64,000 bases of DNA from Bacillota bacterium (GTDB lineage: Bacteria; Bacillota; Clostridia; Lachnospirales; Lachnospiraceae), in assembly GCA_023416695.1 (NCBI GenBank), contig JAEZGY010000092.1, forward strand, positions 16,599 to 80,598. The letters are read 5' to 3'. Within the stretch, counting starts at the first letter, position 1. Each line of letters starts with the position of its first letter. The position numbers and the translations under genes are program-made. Under the pieces are notes generated by a model, which saw only the letters and a list, made by a program, of their open reading frames with translations, made no database searches and was not told the DNA's origin. Shown piece after piece: positions 46,673 to 56,464 of the stretch.

Positions 46673-47557
46673 TTAGAGGGGAAGATATCGATTCATTAAA
46701 TTAATAAATTGCTGTGCCGGTTTACTCAAAGGTTTGTCTTTACTGTAGATCAAACTGATAGAGGTAGATATTTTAGGGGTAATTTCAACAATTGCTATAT
46801 TGGAATTTGCAGGTTTAATTATTGGCATCTGTGTTAAAAGTGCAATTCCAGCTCCTTTTTCAACCATTGCAATTATGTTTTCACTTCTTCGCCCAGTATA
46901 TCCTATAGTTGGTTCAAATCCAGCCTTATGACATTCATCTACGCATAGTTGATACATGAAGGTTTCACTTGATAGCAGAAGAAAAGTTTCCTTAGATAAT
47001 TCTGATAGATGTATATTTGTTCGGTTGGCGAATGGGTGAGAAATGGGTATAACAGCAGCAAGGCTGTCTTCTGAAAACAAAACGTGCTGAAACTTTGAAC
47101 AGATATCATCGCTGCTTCGGATAAATGCAAGCTCTAACTTATGATTTTCTATCATGTCAATTAATTGAATAGAGTCATTTTCAATCAAATTTAGAGCAAA
47201 GGAAGGATTTTCCTGTTTAAATTGGAATAATAGATCAATGATGCTATATTGAGACATTGATGGAATAGAACCAATGGATAAGGTTCCATAAATACTACGT
47301 TTATAGTTTATTAACGCTTCCTGGTAGGTAGTTTGAATTTGAGTCATTTGTATAGCATAAGGTAAAAAGATTTCTCCAAATTTACTCAAAGATATATTAC
47401 GTGTATTGCGCGTAAAGAGCTGTACTCCTAATTCTTCTTCAAGTAATTTTATGTGTCTTGAGAGAGAAGATTGGGAGATATAAAGGTAATCTGCCGCTTG
47501 CAAATAGTTTTTTATATCAGCTAGTACTACAAATTCTTTTAGATAATTCAACTCCAT
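46673..47557 (-). CDS. LysR-family transcriptional regulator
   Basis: 294 residues. The N-terminal winged helix-turn-helix (KNYLQAADYLYISQSSLSRH, then LEEELGVQLFTRNTRNISLS) is followed by a two-lobed effector-binding domain. The start at 47557 is set by MELNYLKEF and GAGGTGA 8 bases upstream; the open frame from 47593 adds 12 non-family residues. It is divergent from the amidohydrolase operon, the classic LysR arrangement, so it probably controls that operon in response to a pathway compound. Confidence 0.93.
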   Translation of the reverse strand: MELNYLKEFVVLADIKNYLQAADYLYISQSSLSRHIKLLEEELGVQLFTRNTRNISLSKFGEIFLPYAIQMTQIQTTYQEALINYKRSIYGTLSIGSIPSMSQYSIIDLLFQFKQENPSFALNLIENDSIQLIDMIENHKLELAFIRSSDDICSKFQHVLFSEDSLAAVIPISHPFANRTNIHLSELSKETFLLLSSETFMYQLCVDECHKAGFEPTIGYTGRRSENIIAMVEKGAGIALLTQMPIIKPANSNIAIVEITPKISTSISLIYSKDKPLSKPAQQFINLMNRYLPL

Positions 47558-47589
47558 AATTTTCACCTCAGAGATCATATGTAATTTAT

Positions 47590-47651
47590 GCATATCTTAC
47601 ATAAATTATAAAAGAAAGCGGTTTGATTGTCAATTTTGTATAAGATATAAT
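47590..47651 (+). promoter_or_regulatory. Divergent promoter region with LysR-type dyad
   Basis: TTGATT (47623-47628), a 17-base spacer and TATAAT (47646-47651) form a strong promoter towards the amidohydrolase operon. ATATCTTAC near 47592-47600 and its mirror GTATAAGATAT (about 47638-47648) form a spaced dyad with the second half over the -10 box, a likely site for LysR control. Confidence 0.6.
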
Positions 47652-47752
47652 TACTATTGTAAATAAATTGACAAAAAACTAATAAAGTGACACGTGTAAG
47701 AAAAGTGAAAGAACATTTTTATGTGCACAATAATAAACGTAAGGAGAGAAAA

Positions 47753-48799
47753 ATGATTATTGATGCAAATATGTATTGGTTTCCAGAGGAATTATTTGAC
47801 GATGAAGAATTGATGAGGCAATTTTTATCAGAAATCCCGTCAGAATATGGTTGGTATGGACATTTGGATATGATAGAAGGTTCTAATGACTTGAAACAGA
47901 TTGTGTTAGAAAAGCCAAAAGGATATCAGAATCTGAATTATGCACAACATGACTATGTATTAGAAAATCAGATAAGAGACTTAGATGAGGCAGGTGTAGA
48001 CAAAGCTATTTTAAAGGTTCCTTGTTGTCAGGAATGGATGAGCCTATCTATGTGTAGATATTTTAATAATAAAATAGTTGAACATGCAACTAAAAGTAAT
48101 GGCAGATTGATTCCATTGGGGATTATCCCTCCATATCCATGTCAAGAAAACCTAGATGAATTAGTGAGATGTTATGAAAAACTTCAAATGAAAGCAATTC
48201 AAATGTCAGCGCACTATGGAGATGTGTATTTGGATGACGATAGATTTTCTACCTTTTTCGAAAAGGTAAATGAACTAAAAATGACTGTATATGTTCATCA
48301 TACCCCTGTTCCTATAGAGTATCAATCATTCTATGAATATAACAATGTTAGAAGATCTTATGGCAGATGTGTGGATCAGGGATTAGCAATAGGCAGAGAA
48401 TTATTCAGTGGATTTTTTGAAAAATATCCCAATATTAAATTTGTACATTCTATGCTAGGTGGTGGTTTTTATGCAATCAGTAATATGATGTTTCCTCACA
48501 AAGCTAAAAAAGAATCAGTACATCGATTCAAATCAGATAATGAGGATATTAAAGAGCATTTTATTAATAATATTTATTTTGAAATGTCACATGCACAGCC
48601 ATGGGGAGAAAAACAATTAAAATGTGCTATTGATGTGCTAGGTGCAGATCATGTAATTTTTGGAACATCTTATCCGGTACGCAAAGAATGGCTAATAGAA
48701 GGTGTTGAATTCGTAAGAAGGCTAGACATCTCAGAGATGGAAAAGGAGCTTGTCTTAGGAAAAAATGCAGAGAAATTATATTCTGTTTACCCTAAATGA
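47753..48799 (+). CDS. Amidohydrolase family 2 (ACMSD-like) fold protein with altered metal site
   Basis: 348 residues with the TIM-barrel pattern of the ACMSD/resorcylate-decarboxylase group: opening IIDANMYWFPEE, TVYVHHTPV, KFVHSMLGGGFY, and the closing HVIFGTSYPVR with LGKNAEKLYS. Usual members bind a metal through H-x-H (or E-x-H) at the start and Asp of G-[ST]-D-Y-P near the end. Here those are Asn6-Met-Tyr8 and Ser306. It may have lost metal catalysis or have a different chemistry. AAGGAGAG sits before the ATG at 47753; the upstream GTG/ACG region lacks a site. First gene of the LysR-controlled operon. Confidence 0.82.
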   Translation: MIIDANMYWFPEELFDDEELMRQFLSEIPSEYGWYGHLDMIEGSNDLKQIVLEKPKGYQNLNYAQHDYVLENQIRDLDEAGVDKAILKVPCCQEWMSLSMCRYFNNKIVEHATKSNGRLIPLGIIPPYPCQENLDELVRCYEKLQMKAIQMSAHYGDVYLDDDRFSTFFEKVNELKMTVYVHHTPVPIEYQSFYEYNNVRRSYGRCVDQGLAIGRELFSGFFEKYPNIKFVHSMLGGGFYAISNMMFPHKAKKESVHRFKSDNEDIKEHFINNIYFEMSHAQPWGEKQLKCAIDVLGADHVIFGTSYPVRKEWLIEGVEFVRRLDISEMEKELVLGKNAEKLYSVYPK

Positions 48800-48811
48800 A
48801 AGGAGAATAAA

Positions 48812-50098
48812 ATGTTTCGTTTAAACGCAGAAGGTAATTTTATACAAGAAAAAATTTCGGGTGTTACAGAAAGCTATGTGCAGATCGGTTTCTCTCAACA
48901 AGCGATGTATTATTCTCCAGTACATAAAAATAAAGTAAGTCATATTGGTGTAATCTTAATGCATTGTGATCAAAATTATATGGCTTTAAATATGGGGCTT
49001 CAACTGGCAGCGCATGGATATCAAGTTCTGGCATGTGATTCGGAATTCGGAGAAATCGAGAATAAATTCAAGATACTAAATAAGGCAATGAAGTTCCTTA
49101 GAAAAAATGTAGGCGCTGAAAAAGTCATTTTGATGGGCCATAGCGGTGGAGCAACATTAATGACTGCTTACCAGAGTATTGCAGAAAATGGAGCACATAT
49201 ATATCAAGGACCAGAAAAATTGTATAGAACGACTATTGAAGAGGAATTGATACCTGCTGATGGGCTTATGCTAATAGACGCAAATTACGGTAATGGTCCA
49301 ATGACTTTACTCAGTTTGGATCCTGCTGTAATTGAAGAAGGGAATGGCATGAAGTTGGATCCGGAGTTTGATATATTTGATTCCAAAAATGGATATGATC
49401 CACAGGGGGCTCACTATAGTCCATCATTTATTAAGAAATATTTTAAAGCCCAAGCAGCTAGAAATGAGAAACTAATTAATAAAGCACTGGATAGACTTAC
49501 AATCATTAAAGCGGGGAAAGGCTACTACGCAGATGATGAACCCTTTGTTATTACAGCGGGTAATCAACCGAAACCCAATAATAGACTGATACCGCAAGAC
49601 TTACATTTACTAAGTCATACAAAAGGTACATATGACCTATTGCATGGTGATGGGAGAATTACCAATGAGAGAATTTCATGTGTAAGAACAGCGGAAATAG
49701 ACAGATGTTTTTCTAGTTATTTTAACTTAGGAGCAAATGTAACTACGGTAAAAGGATTTTTGAGTTCTCAAGCTATCAGAACAACAAGTGATTTCATGGT
49801 TAGAGAGGACGGTTTGACAGATGTAATCTGGGAGTCGAGCTATGCATCGCCTATATCAAATATATCTGCTGTGTCTGTACCACTTTTAACGATAGGGTTA
49901 ACAGGAAGTTATGAATATCTGGCATCGGAAATGATATATGAAAAAGCAAAAATGAAAGATAAAACAATCGCATTTGTACATGGTGCGGGACATATGTTTA
50001 GTCCAAATCATCAAGCAGAATCTGTATATGGGATTTTTGGAGATACAGAAAAAGTTTTATATGAATATATGTCAGATTGGATGATAAGATTTGCATAA
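48812..50098 (+). CDS. Alpha/beta-hydrolase
   Basis: 428 residues. The hydrolase core has the GxSxG elbow (ILMGHSGGATL) and a late catalytic His in FVHGAGHMFSP. A large central insertion (about residues 135-270) forms a lid or cap. No signal peptide. AAAGGAG lies before the ATG, 12 bases after the amidohydrolase stop. Probably an esterase or C-C hydrolase acting in the same pathway; the substrate is not evident. Confidence 0.82.
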   Translation: MFRLNAEGNFIQEKISGVTESYVQIGFSQQAMYYSPVHKNKVSHIGVILMHCDQNYMALNMGLQLAAHGYQVLACDSEFGEIENKFKILNKAMKFLRKNVGAEKVILMGHSGGATLMTAYQSIAENGAHIYQGPEKLYRTTIEEELIPADGLMLIDANYGNGPMTLLSLDPAVIEEGNGMKLDPEFDIFDSKNGYDPQGAHYSPSFIKKYFKAQAARNEKLINKALDRLTIIKAGKGYYADDEPFVITAGNQPKPNNRLIPQDLHLLSHTKGTYDLLHGDGRITNERISCVRTAEIDRCFSSYFNLGANVTTVKGFLSSQAIRTTSDFMVREDGLTDVIWESSYASPISNISAVSVPLLTIGLTGSYEYLASEMIYEKAKMKDKTIAFVHGAGHMFSPNHQAESVYGIFGDTEKVLYEYMSDWMIRFA

Positions 50099-50123
50099 AT
50101 AATTTTTAAGAAAGGAGTAGAAA

Positions 50124-50906
50124 ATGTATACTTTAGAAGGCAGAACTTGTGTATTCGCCGGTGCAACAGGTGGCGATGGTGTTGAAGCAGCAAAGGCGCT
50201 TTGCAGAGGCGGAATGAATGTAGTTATGATGACACATCAACTGCAGCAGGCGGAAAAAGTCATGGATGAAATAAATCATGAAAACTACAAAGGCAAGGCA
50301 TATGTGGTGCTGGATGGATTATGCCAACAACCGCCCAAAACAGATGAAGAAGTTTTTGATGAAATCTATGAAAAATTTGGTTCTATTGATGTGATCATTT
50401 GCAACACCGGTGATGATGGATTTGAGGATAGTATAGATTTGGTTGATACAAAGATGCTATTACACAGTATTGATCATTTGGTGGGGGGCAGTTTTTCTAT
50501 GTTGAAAAATGCACTTCCATATCTTAGGAAAAGCAAGGCCGCACGTGTTATTTTTATGACAACAGTGGAAGGTGTAAAAGGTGGAATATTAGAAAGTTTC
50601 ACTAATGCAGTAGCAAAGGGGGCAGTGCTATCACTTACTAAAAACTGTGCTGCAAGATTGGCTAAAGAAAATATAAATGTGAATTGTATAGCTAAAGGAG
50701 CTATAGAAAGATTGAAAGCTTGTGGAATTCGAGGTGAAGAGCAATTGCAGAAAAAAGATACCAGATCTTTCATGAGCGCAATACCAATAGGTAGAATGGG
50801 AACTGCAGAGGATTTGGCACAGGCGGTTTGTTATCTTGCAAGTGAAGAGATTTCATTTACAACAGGAACTGTGTTGGATTTGAGTGGTGGTATGAACTTA
50901 ATGTAA
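50124..50906 (+). CDS. SDR-family oxidoreductase with substituted catalytic Tyr
   Basis: 260 residues. The Rossmann motif is FAGATGGDGVEAAKAL, with ICNTGDDG in place of NNAG. The region that should read Y-x-x-x-K is SFTNAVAKGAVLSLTKN: Lys165 is kept but Asn161 stands where Tyr is invariant. The C-terminal VCYLASEEISFTTGTVLDLS is typical. AAAGGAG lies before the ATG. It might bind a cofactor without normal dehydrogenase activity, or use a different acid. Confidence 0.85.
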   Translation: MYTLEGRTCVFAGATGGDGVEAAKALCRGGMNVVMMTHQLQQAEKVMDEINHENYKGKAYVVLDGLCQQPPKTDEEVFDEIYEKFGSIDVIICNTGDDGFEDSIDLVDTKMLLHSIDHLVGGSFSMLKNALPYLRKSKAARVIFMTTVEGVKGGILESFTNAVAKGAVLSLTKNCAARLAKENINVNCIAKGAIERLKACGIRGEEQLQKKDTRSFMSAIPIGRMGTAEDLAQAVCYLASEEISFTTGTVLDLSGGMNLM

Positions 50907-50949
50907 TAGATTTTAAACCCAAAGGGTTAAAATAAAGGAGGTACTATGT

Positions 50950-52605
50950 ATGAAAAGAAAAAGATTTACAGCATTATTATTATGTGTAGCAATGACAATG
51001 TCACTTTTAGTAGGATGTGGGAAGGATGCTAAAAGTGAGCAAACAACGACGCCAGCGGAGACCACTGATGCTGCAAAGAATGCAGTTGCACCAACAGCTG
51101 ACACATCCAAAAAAACCACAGCAAATAGTGATGAGCAATATGATAAAGTTGCTATCGGTATGATCAGTGATCCAAAGGATCTATCACCAACAGCTATGAA
51201 TGGTGATAACAGTAAATTATTCATTTATTACAATTTTTATGAAACACTATTTGATTTTAGAGACAATGAATATGTCCCTATTCTTGCAAAAGGATACACA
51301 AAAGTTGATGATTTACATTGGGATGTAGAAATTTATGATTATATTCATGATACTGATGGAAATAATATTACAGCCGATGACGTTGTATTTTCTATCAATC
51401 AGTTAGTGGCTTCAGGAAATGCATTTAAGTATGATGTATTTAAAAGCGTTGAGAAGGTTGATGATTATACAGTTAGATTTACATGGAATTCACCAGTTGA
51501 ATCTTTAGGAGCATTGGAATGGCCATGGTGTCGAACTTGCATCTTTTCAAAGAAAGCATATGAGAATGGTAATTTTTCAGATGCTCCTGTTGCAACAGGT
51601 CCTTATAAAGTTACCGAGTTTGTTTCTGGGTCACGCTGTGTACTAGAAGCAAATGATAACTACTGGCAGAAAGATGAATTAAGAGATGCAGAACACCTTG
51701 CTAATGTAAAGACAATAGAATATGACGTTATCACAGAAACATCTCAACATGTTATTGCTCTTAGCACAGGGCAGATTCAGTATTCAGAATATATTCCAAG
51801 TGAAAATCTCGCAGATTTTTCAGATGGTGGCCAGTATGCGGATAGTAATGATGTATACATATCTCAGGGTAGTGGTTTGTATATGTTAATGTGTAACAAT
51901 TATGCAGGAAAACTTACAGCAGATGTAAACCTTCGAAAAGCAATTTACTATGCACTTGATAATAGTGCTATTGAAGCAGCAACTGGTAACACAGTGGCAG
52001 CTAAAGCATTAGGAACCGCTTTCTTTAGTGATTATTATGCGTCATGGGAAGAAGATCCTGATAATTATATGGCTATTTACGATCTTGAAAAGTCAAAAGA
52101 ATACCTTGAAAAGTCAAATTACAAGGGAGAAGTTCTGAAATTGTTAGCACCAAGCGATGAAACAATTAAAGCTATGATGACAATGATGCAGTCCTTACTG
52201 CTTCAGGCTGGAATTAATGTAGAAATTGTTGCAGAAGAAGCAGCTCTTGCTCAGACAGATATGCTTGATTCTACAAAATGGGATTTGCTTATTTCTCAAA
52301 TTGGCGGTGGATCACAGGTAGGTGAATGGAATCGTCCTATGAATAATAAGGAGTTTGGTACAGAATATAATATGGCATTTATTTCAGATGATACCTTACA
52401 GAAAAAATTATTAACAGTAAATTCAATTGCAGGTCATACAGAAGAAAATGAAACCGATATGGTGAAGTATATTCTGGAAAATGGATATTATTATGCATTA
52501 TGTTCACCGGCAACCAATGCAGTTTATAGTGAAGATTTTGCTTCTCTAGTTTATCGTGAGAGTGAATTCCTTCGCCCAGGTGCATGTGATTACTATCTTA
52601 AATAG
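50950..52605 (+). CDS. ABC importer substrate-binding lipoprotein (SBP family 5), second operon
   Basis: 551 residues: lipoprotein signal MKRKRFTALLLCVAMTMS with lipobox LLVGC, a Thr/Ala-rich linker, then the peptide/nickel binding fold. It is related to the protein at 15437 (shared NFYETLFDFRDNEY-type opening, DDLHWDVEIYDYIHDT, ATGPYKVTEF). AAAGGAGG precedes tandem ATGs at 50945 and 50950; only the second is in frame. Ligand unknown. Confidence 0.92.
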   Translation: MKRKRFTALLLCVAMTMSLLVGCGKDAKSEQTTTPAETTDAAKNAVAPTADTSKKTTANSDEQYDKVAIGMISDPKDLSPTAMNGDNSKLFIYYNFYETLFDFRDNEYVPILAKGYTKVDDLHWDVEIYDYIHDTDGNNITADDVVFSINQLVASGNAFKYDVFKSVEKVDDYTVRFTWNSPVESLGALEWPWCRTCIFSKKAYENGNFSDAPVATGPYKVTEFVSGSRCVLEANDNYWQKDELRDAEHLANVKTIEYDVITETSQHVIALSTGQIQYSEYIPSENLADFSDGGQYADSNDVYISQGSGLYMLMCNNYAGKLTADVNLRKAIYYALDNSAIEAATGNTVAAKALGTAFFSDYYASWEEDPDNYMAIYDLEKSKEYLEKSNYKGEVLKLLAPSDETIKAMMTMMQSLLLQAGINVEIVAEEAALAQTDMLDSTKWDLLISQIGGGSQVGEWNRPMNNKEFGTEYNMAFISDDTLQKKLLTVNSIAGHTEENETDMVKYILENGYYYALCSPATNAVYSEDFASLVYRESEFLRPGACDYYLK

Positions 52606-52620
52606 TATTCTTTAAAATAT

Positions 52621-52672
52621 CGGTATCCGTTCTTCACGCTTATATCATGGAAGTATCGGATACCGTTATTTT
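52621..52672 (+). promoter_or_regulatory. Intercistronic stem-loop between SBP and permease genes, second operon
   Basis: CGGTATCCG (52621-52629) pairs perfectly with CGGATACCG (52657-52665); TTATTTT follows. It sits at the same junction as the 15-bp stem in the first operon but with unrelated sequence. It may be a partial terminator or mRNA stabiliser. Confidence 0.65.
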
Positions 52673-52699
52673 GGCCTAAGCCTTCGAATGGAGAAAAAT

Positions 52700-53653
52700 A
52701 TGGGAAAATATATTTTAAAGCGATTATTGTGGATGATTTTCATCGTGTTGGGAACAGCGCTAGTTATTTTTACAATTCTTTATTTTACACCTGGAGATCC
52801 TGCAGTTGTGATAGCGGGTGGAAATGCAAAGGCAGAGGATGTAGAAAGACTTCGGCACATCTTAGGATTGGATCAGTCTTACTTAGCGCAACTTAAAGAT
52901 TTTATGGTAAATACATTTCTAAAGTTCGATTTAGGAACATCGTGGGTATATAGTAAACCGGTTCTAAATGAGTTGATGGTTAGACTGCCACGAACTTTAA
53001 TTATTGGATTATCAGCTATGGTGTTGAACCTTGCAATTGGTTTACTGATGGGGATTTTTTCTGCAACCCATGAAGGAAAATGGCGTGATTCGCTTACGAT
53101 GGGGATTGCGATGGTGTTTATTTCTTGCCCAGATTTTTGGGTAGCACTTATGATGATTTTATTATTTTCTTCAAAACTTGGTTGGCTTCCGTCCTATGGA
53201 ATTGGTGGTCCACAATATTATATTATGCCAATTATCTGCAGCGCACTTGGAGGAATCGCAGTAAATGCAAGACAGACACGTGCTAGCATATTGGGAGTAT
53301 TTAGAGAAGATTACATAACAACGGCAAGAGCTAAAGGACAAAAAGAGCGCAAGGTTGTATTCCGCCATATGCTTCCAAATGCTTTAATGCCAATTATTAC
53401 CTCCATAGGTAATGGGTTTGCACGAGTGGTTGCTGGATCAGCTGTAATAGAAAGTGTATTTTCTGTGCCAGGGGTTGGCTTATATCTTTTAACGGCTATT
53501 AATAGCAGAGATTATCCAGTAGTTCGTGCATGTGTCCTGTTTTTTGCAGTATTTACAGCCATTGCAATGTTGCTGGTAGATTTAGTATATGCATTCGTTG
53601 ATCCAAGAATTAAGGCGCAGTATTCAAGTGCAAGAAAGGGGACGAAAAAATGA
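52700..53653 (+). CDS. ABC importer permease, DppB-like, second operon
   Basis: 317 residues starting MGKYILKRLLWMIFIVLG, with about six membrane helices and the EAA loop DYITTARAKGQKERKVVFRH. The ATG at 52700 follows GGAG by 7 bases; the one at 52688 would add four residues. Close homologue of the gene at 17203. Confidence 0.93.
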   Translation: MGKYILKRLLWMIFIVLGTALVIFTILYFTPGDPAVVIAGGNAKAEDVERLRHILGLDQSYLAQLKDFMVNTFLKFDLGTSWVYSKPVLNELMVRLPRTLIIGLSAMVLNLAIGLLMGIFSATHEGKWRDSLTMGIAMVFISCPDFWVALMMILLFSSKLGWLPSYGIGGPQYYIMPIICSALGGIAVNARQTRASILGVFREDYITTARAKGQKERKVVFRHMLPNALMPIITSIGNGFARVVAGSAVIESVFSVPGVGLYLLTAINSRDYPVVRACVLFFAVFTAIAMLLVDLVYAFVDPRIKAQYSSARKGTKK

Positions 53654-54507
53654 AAAAGGAAAAGCAAACCTCGCTTTTTGCAGAAACGATGCAAAGAATA
53701 TGGGCAAATCCAGGTGCTAAAGTAGGTATTATACTATTAAGCCTTATTGTTCTGGCATGTGTATTTGCACCTATTATTGCTCCCTATGGATTAAATGAAA
53801 TGGATATTAAGAATATGTTTAAAGGACCTAGTATGAAGCATATATTGGGGACAGATGCAATGGGAAGAGATCTTTTCAGCAGACTTTTGTATGGAGGACG
53901 TTATTCTCTGGCTTTAGGCATTTGTGCAGCAATCGTCGGTTCCGTTATCGGCACGATTATTGGTAGTGTAGCTGGATATTTTGGTGGAAAAATTGAAACG
54001 ATACTTATGCGTTTTATGGATATCTGGTCTTCATTACCAAGTATGCTATTATGTATATTGATATCTGCTGTTTTAGGCGCAGGCTTTTTTAACACAGTAC
54101 TTGCACTTTCTATAGGGAATGTTCCAATCGGAGTTCGACTGATACGTGGACAAATTTTATCTGAACGGTCAAAAGAATATTTAGAAGCAGCAGAGTCTAT
54201 TAATTGCTCAAAAATTAGCATTATGTTTCGACATTTATTGCCTAATGTTATTTCTCCTGTAATTGTAGATGCAACTATGGGAATCGGTATGACAATTACA
54301 ATGGCAGCAGCACTTTCTTACATCGGTCTTGGCGTACAGCCGCCAATACCAGAGTGGGGGGCAATGCTTGCTGATGCGCGTACTCATATATTGAATTATC
54401 CATACTTAATTATGTTTCCAGGATTATTTATTGCAGCAACCGTTTTAGCAATCAACTTGATTGGTGATGGATTAAGAGATGCAATGGATCCGAAGTTGAG
54501 AAAGTAG
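53650..54507 (+). CDS. ABC importer permease, DppC-like, second operon
   Basis: 285 residues. The family loop is HILGTDAMGRDLFSRLLYGG and the EAA motif is EYLEAAESINCSKISIMFRH; it ends GDGLRDAMDPKLRK. The ATG overlaps the upstream stop (ATGA), with AAGGGGAC upstream. Confidence 0.93.
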   Translation: MKKEKQTSLFAETMQRIWANPGAKVGIILLSLIVLACVFAPIIAPYGLNEMDIKNMFKGPSMKHILGTDAMGRDLFSRLLYGGRYSLALGICAAIVGSVIGTIIGSVAGYFGGKIETILMRFMDIWSSLPSMLLCILISAVLGAGFFNTVLALSIGNVPIGVRLIRGQILSERSKEYLEAAESINCSKISIMFRHLLPNVISPVIVDATMGIGMTITMAAALSYIGLGVQPPIPEWGAMLADARTHILNYPYLIMFPGLFIAATVLAINLIGDGLRDAMDPKLRK

Positions 54508-54518
54508 AGGAAAAGAAA

Positions 54519-55508
54519 ATGAGCGAAGATAAGAAATTTCTTTCTGTACGAGATCTGGAGGTAGTTTACACATCTGGTAAAAAGATTGTACAAGCTGTTA
54601 ATAAGGTTTCATTTGACTTGGATAGGGGGGAAACATTGGCACTTGTTGGAGAAACAGGAGCAGGGAAAACAACAATTGCAAAGGCGATTTTAGGAATACT
54701 TCCAAATCCTCCATCAAAACTACTGGGTGGTGAAATATGGCTAGATGGTGAAGAACTACTGGGTATGTCAGATGAGAAAAAATTAAAAATTAAAGGCGAA
54801 AAAATAGCAATGATTTTTCAGGATCCCATGACTGCTCTGAATCCATTGATGACAGTTGGGGACCAGATTGCAGAAGGTCTTCTTTTACATAATGATTATA
54901 CAAAAGAAGATGCAGTGATGAAAGCTGAGGAAATGCTAGAGATGGTAGGTATTCCGAAAGCTCGTTATGTAGAATATCCGTTTGAATTTTCTGGTGGAAT
55001 GAAACAAAGAGTAGTCATTGCTATGGCGCTTGCTTGTAATCCATTACTGCTTTTGGCGGATGAACCAACAACTGCATTGGATGTTACAATTCAAGCTCAA
55101 GTATTGGATTTGATTAAGGATTTGCGGCAGAAACATAATACATCCATGATTTTAATTACACATGACCTGGGTGTAGTTGCAGAAACAAGTGACAATGTTG
55201 CAGTAGTTTATGCTGGAAAAATTATAGAATACGCATCAAAAAGAGAACTATTTTTAGCACCTAAACATCCTTATACAGTTGGATTGTTTAATTCTCTGCC
55301 TAGCATGACGAGAGGACAGAAAAGACTGAAACCAATTGCTGGTTCACCACCTGATCCTACATGTTTACCAAAAGGATGTGCATTTGCAATAAGGTGTCCA
55401 TATGCAACAGAAGCATGCAGCAAGGAGGATATTCCTCTTATGGAGGTAAGCGATGAACATTATTGCAGGTGCTGTAATCTGAAGGAGGGAAAAGATGTCA
55501 TTAATTGA
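54519..55508 (+). CDS. ABC importer ATPase, DppD-like, second operon
   Basis: 329 residues. Walker A is GETGAGKT, the signature is FSGGMKQR, Walker B is LLLADEPTTALD, and the C-terminal cysteine motif is CAFAIRCPYATEAC. It overlaps the next ATPase by 14 bases. Confidence 0.94.
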   Translation: MSEDKKFLSVRDLEVVYTSGKKIVQAVNKVSFDLDRGETLALVGETGAGKTTIAKAILGILPNPPSKLLGGEIWLDGEELLGMSDEKKLKIKGEKIAMIFQDPMTALNPLMTVGDQIAEGLLLHNDYTKEDAVMKAEEMLEMVGIPKARYVEYPFEFSGGMKQRVVIAMALACNPLLLLADEPTTALDVTIQAQVLDLIKDLRQKHNTSMILITHDLGVVAETSDNVAVVYAGKIIEYASKRELFLAPKHPYTVGLFNSLPSMTRGQKRLKPIAGSPPDPTCLPKGCAFAIRCPYATEACSKEDIPLMEVSDEHYCRCCNLKEGKDVIN

Positions 55509-56445
55509 AGCAATTCATTTGAAAAAGTATTTTAAAGTCCCTACAGGATTAAATCATGCTGTGGATGATGTTTCTTTTACCATAGAAAAAGGTGAAACAC
55601 TTGGTGTTGTTGGAGAATCTGGGTGTGGAAAGAGTACATTAGGAAGAACCTTGATTCATCTTCAAGATGCAACAGATGGACAGATTTTATTGAATGGGCA
55701 AGATATCACCAACTTAAAAGGTAATGATTTGAAAAAAGTTCGTGAGAAAATGCAAATAGTATTTCAAGATCCATATTCCAGTTTGAATCCTAGAATTCGT
55801 ATTGAATCTACAATCATGGAACCGTTAAAGCATTCAGGAAAATATAAAACAAAATCTGAATTAAGAGACCAGACATATAGACTGATGGAACTTGTTGGTA
55901 TAGATGAAAGATTAAGAAAGTCTTATCCACACGAATTAGATGGTGGACGCAGACAGAGGGTGGGTATTGCCCGAGCATTAGCGTTAAATCCGGAATTTAT
56001 AGTATGTGATGAGCCAGTATCTGCATTAGATGTTTCTATTCAGGCGCAGGTATTGAACTTACTTATGGATCTACAGGATAGAACTGGGGTTGCATATATG
56101 TTCGTAACACATGACTTATCTGTAGTAAGACATATTTCTAATGCTATCTGTGTTATGTATCTGGGACAGCTTGTGGAAAAAGCAGCTACAGAAGATCTTT
56201 TTGCTCATACGCTTCATCCATATACCAAGGCCTTGTTATCTGCGATACCTTCCACAGATATTAATCATCCAATGCAGCGTGTACAATTAAAAGGTGAGAT
56301 TACTTCACCTATTAATCCAGAGCCTGGATGTCGATTTGCAATGAGATGTCCGTATGTAACGGAAAAATGCAAACAGCAGCAAAAACTGGAAGAGATAGAA
56401 CCAGGGCATTTCGTTGCATGCTGTAGAGTTAAAGAAATTAATTAG
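55495..56445 (+). CDS. ABC importer ATPase, DppF-like, second operon
   Basis: 316 residues. Walker A is GESGCGKS, the signature variant is LDGGRRQR (as in the first operon), Walker B is FIVCDEPVSALD, and the cysteine motif is CRFAMRCPYVTEKC. GGAGGG lies before the ATG inside the previous gene. Confidence 0.94.
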   Translation: MSLIEAIHLKKYFKVPTGLNHAVDDVSFTIEKGETLGVVGESGCGKSTLGRTLIHLQDATDGQILLNGQDITNLKGNDLKKVREKMQIVFQDPYSSLNPRIRIESTIMEPLKHSGKYKTKSELRDQTYRLMELVGIDERLRKSYPHELDGGRRQRVGIARALALNPEFIVCDEPVSALDVSIQAQVLNLLMDLQDRTGVAYMFVTHDLSVVRHISNAICVMYLGQLVEKAATEDLFAHTLHPYTKALLSAIPSTDINHPMQRVQLKGEITSPINPEPGCRFAMRCPYVTEKCKQQQKLEEIEPGHFVACCRVKEIN

Positions 56446-56464
56446 ACGTAGGTAGGAAAAACAG

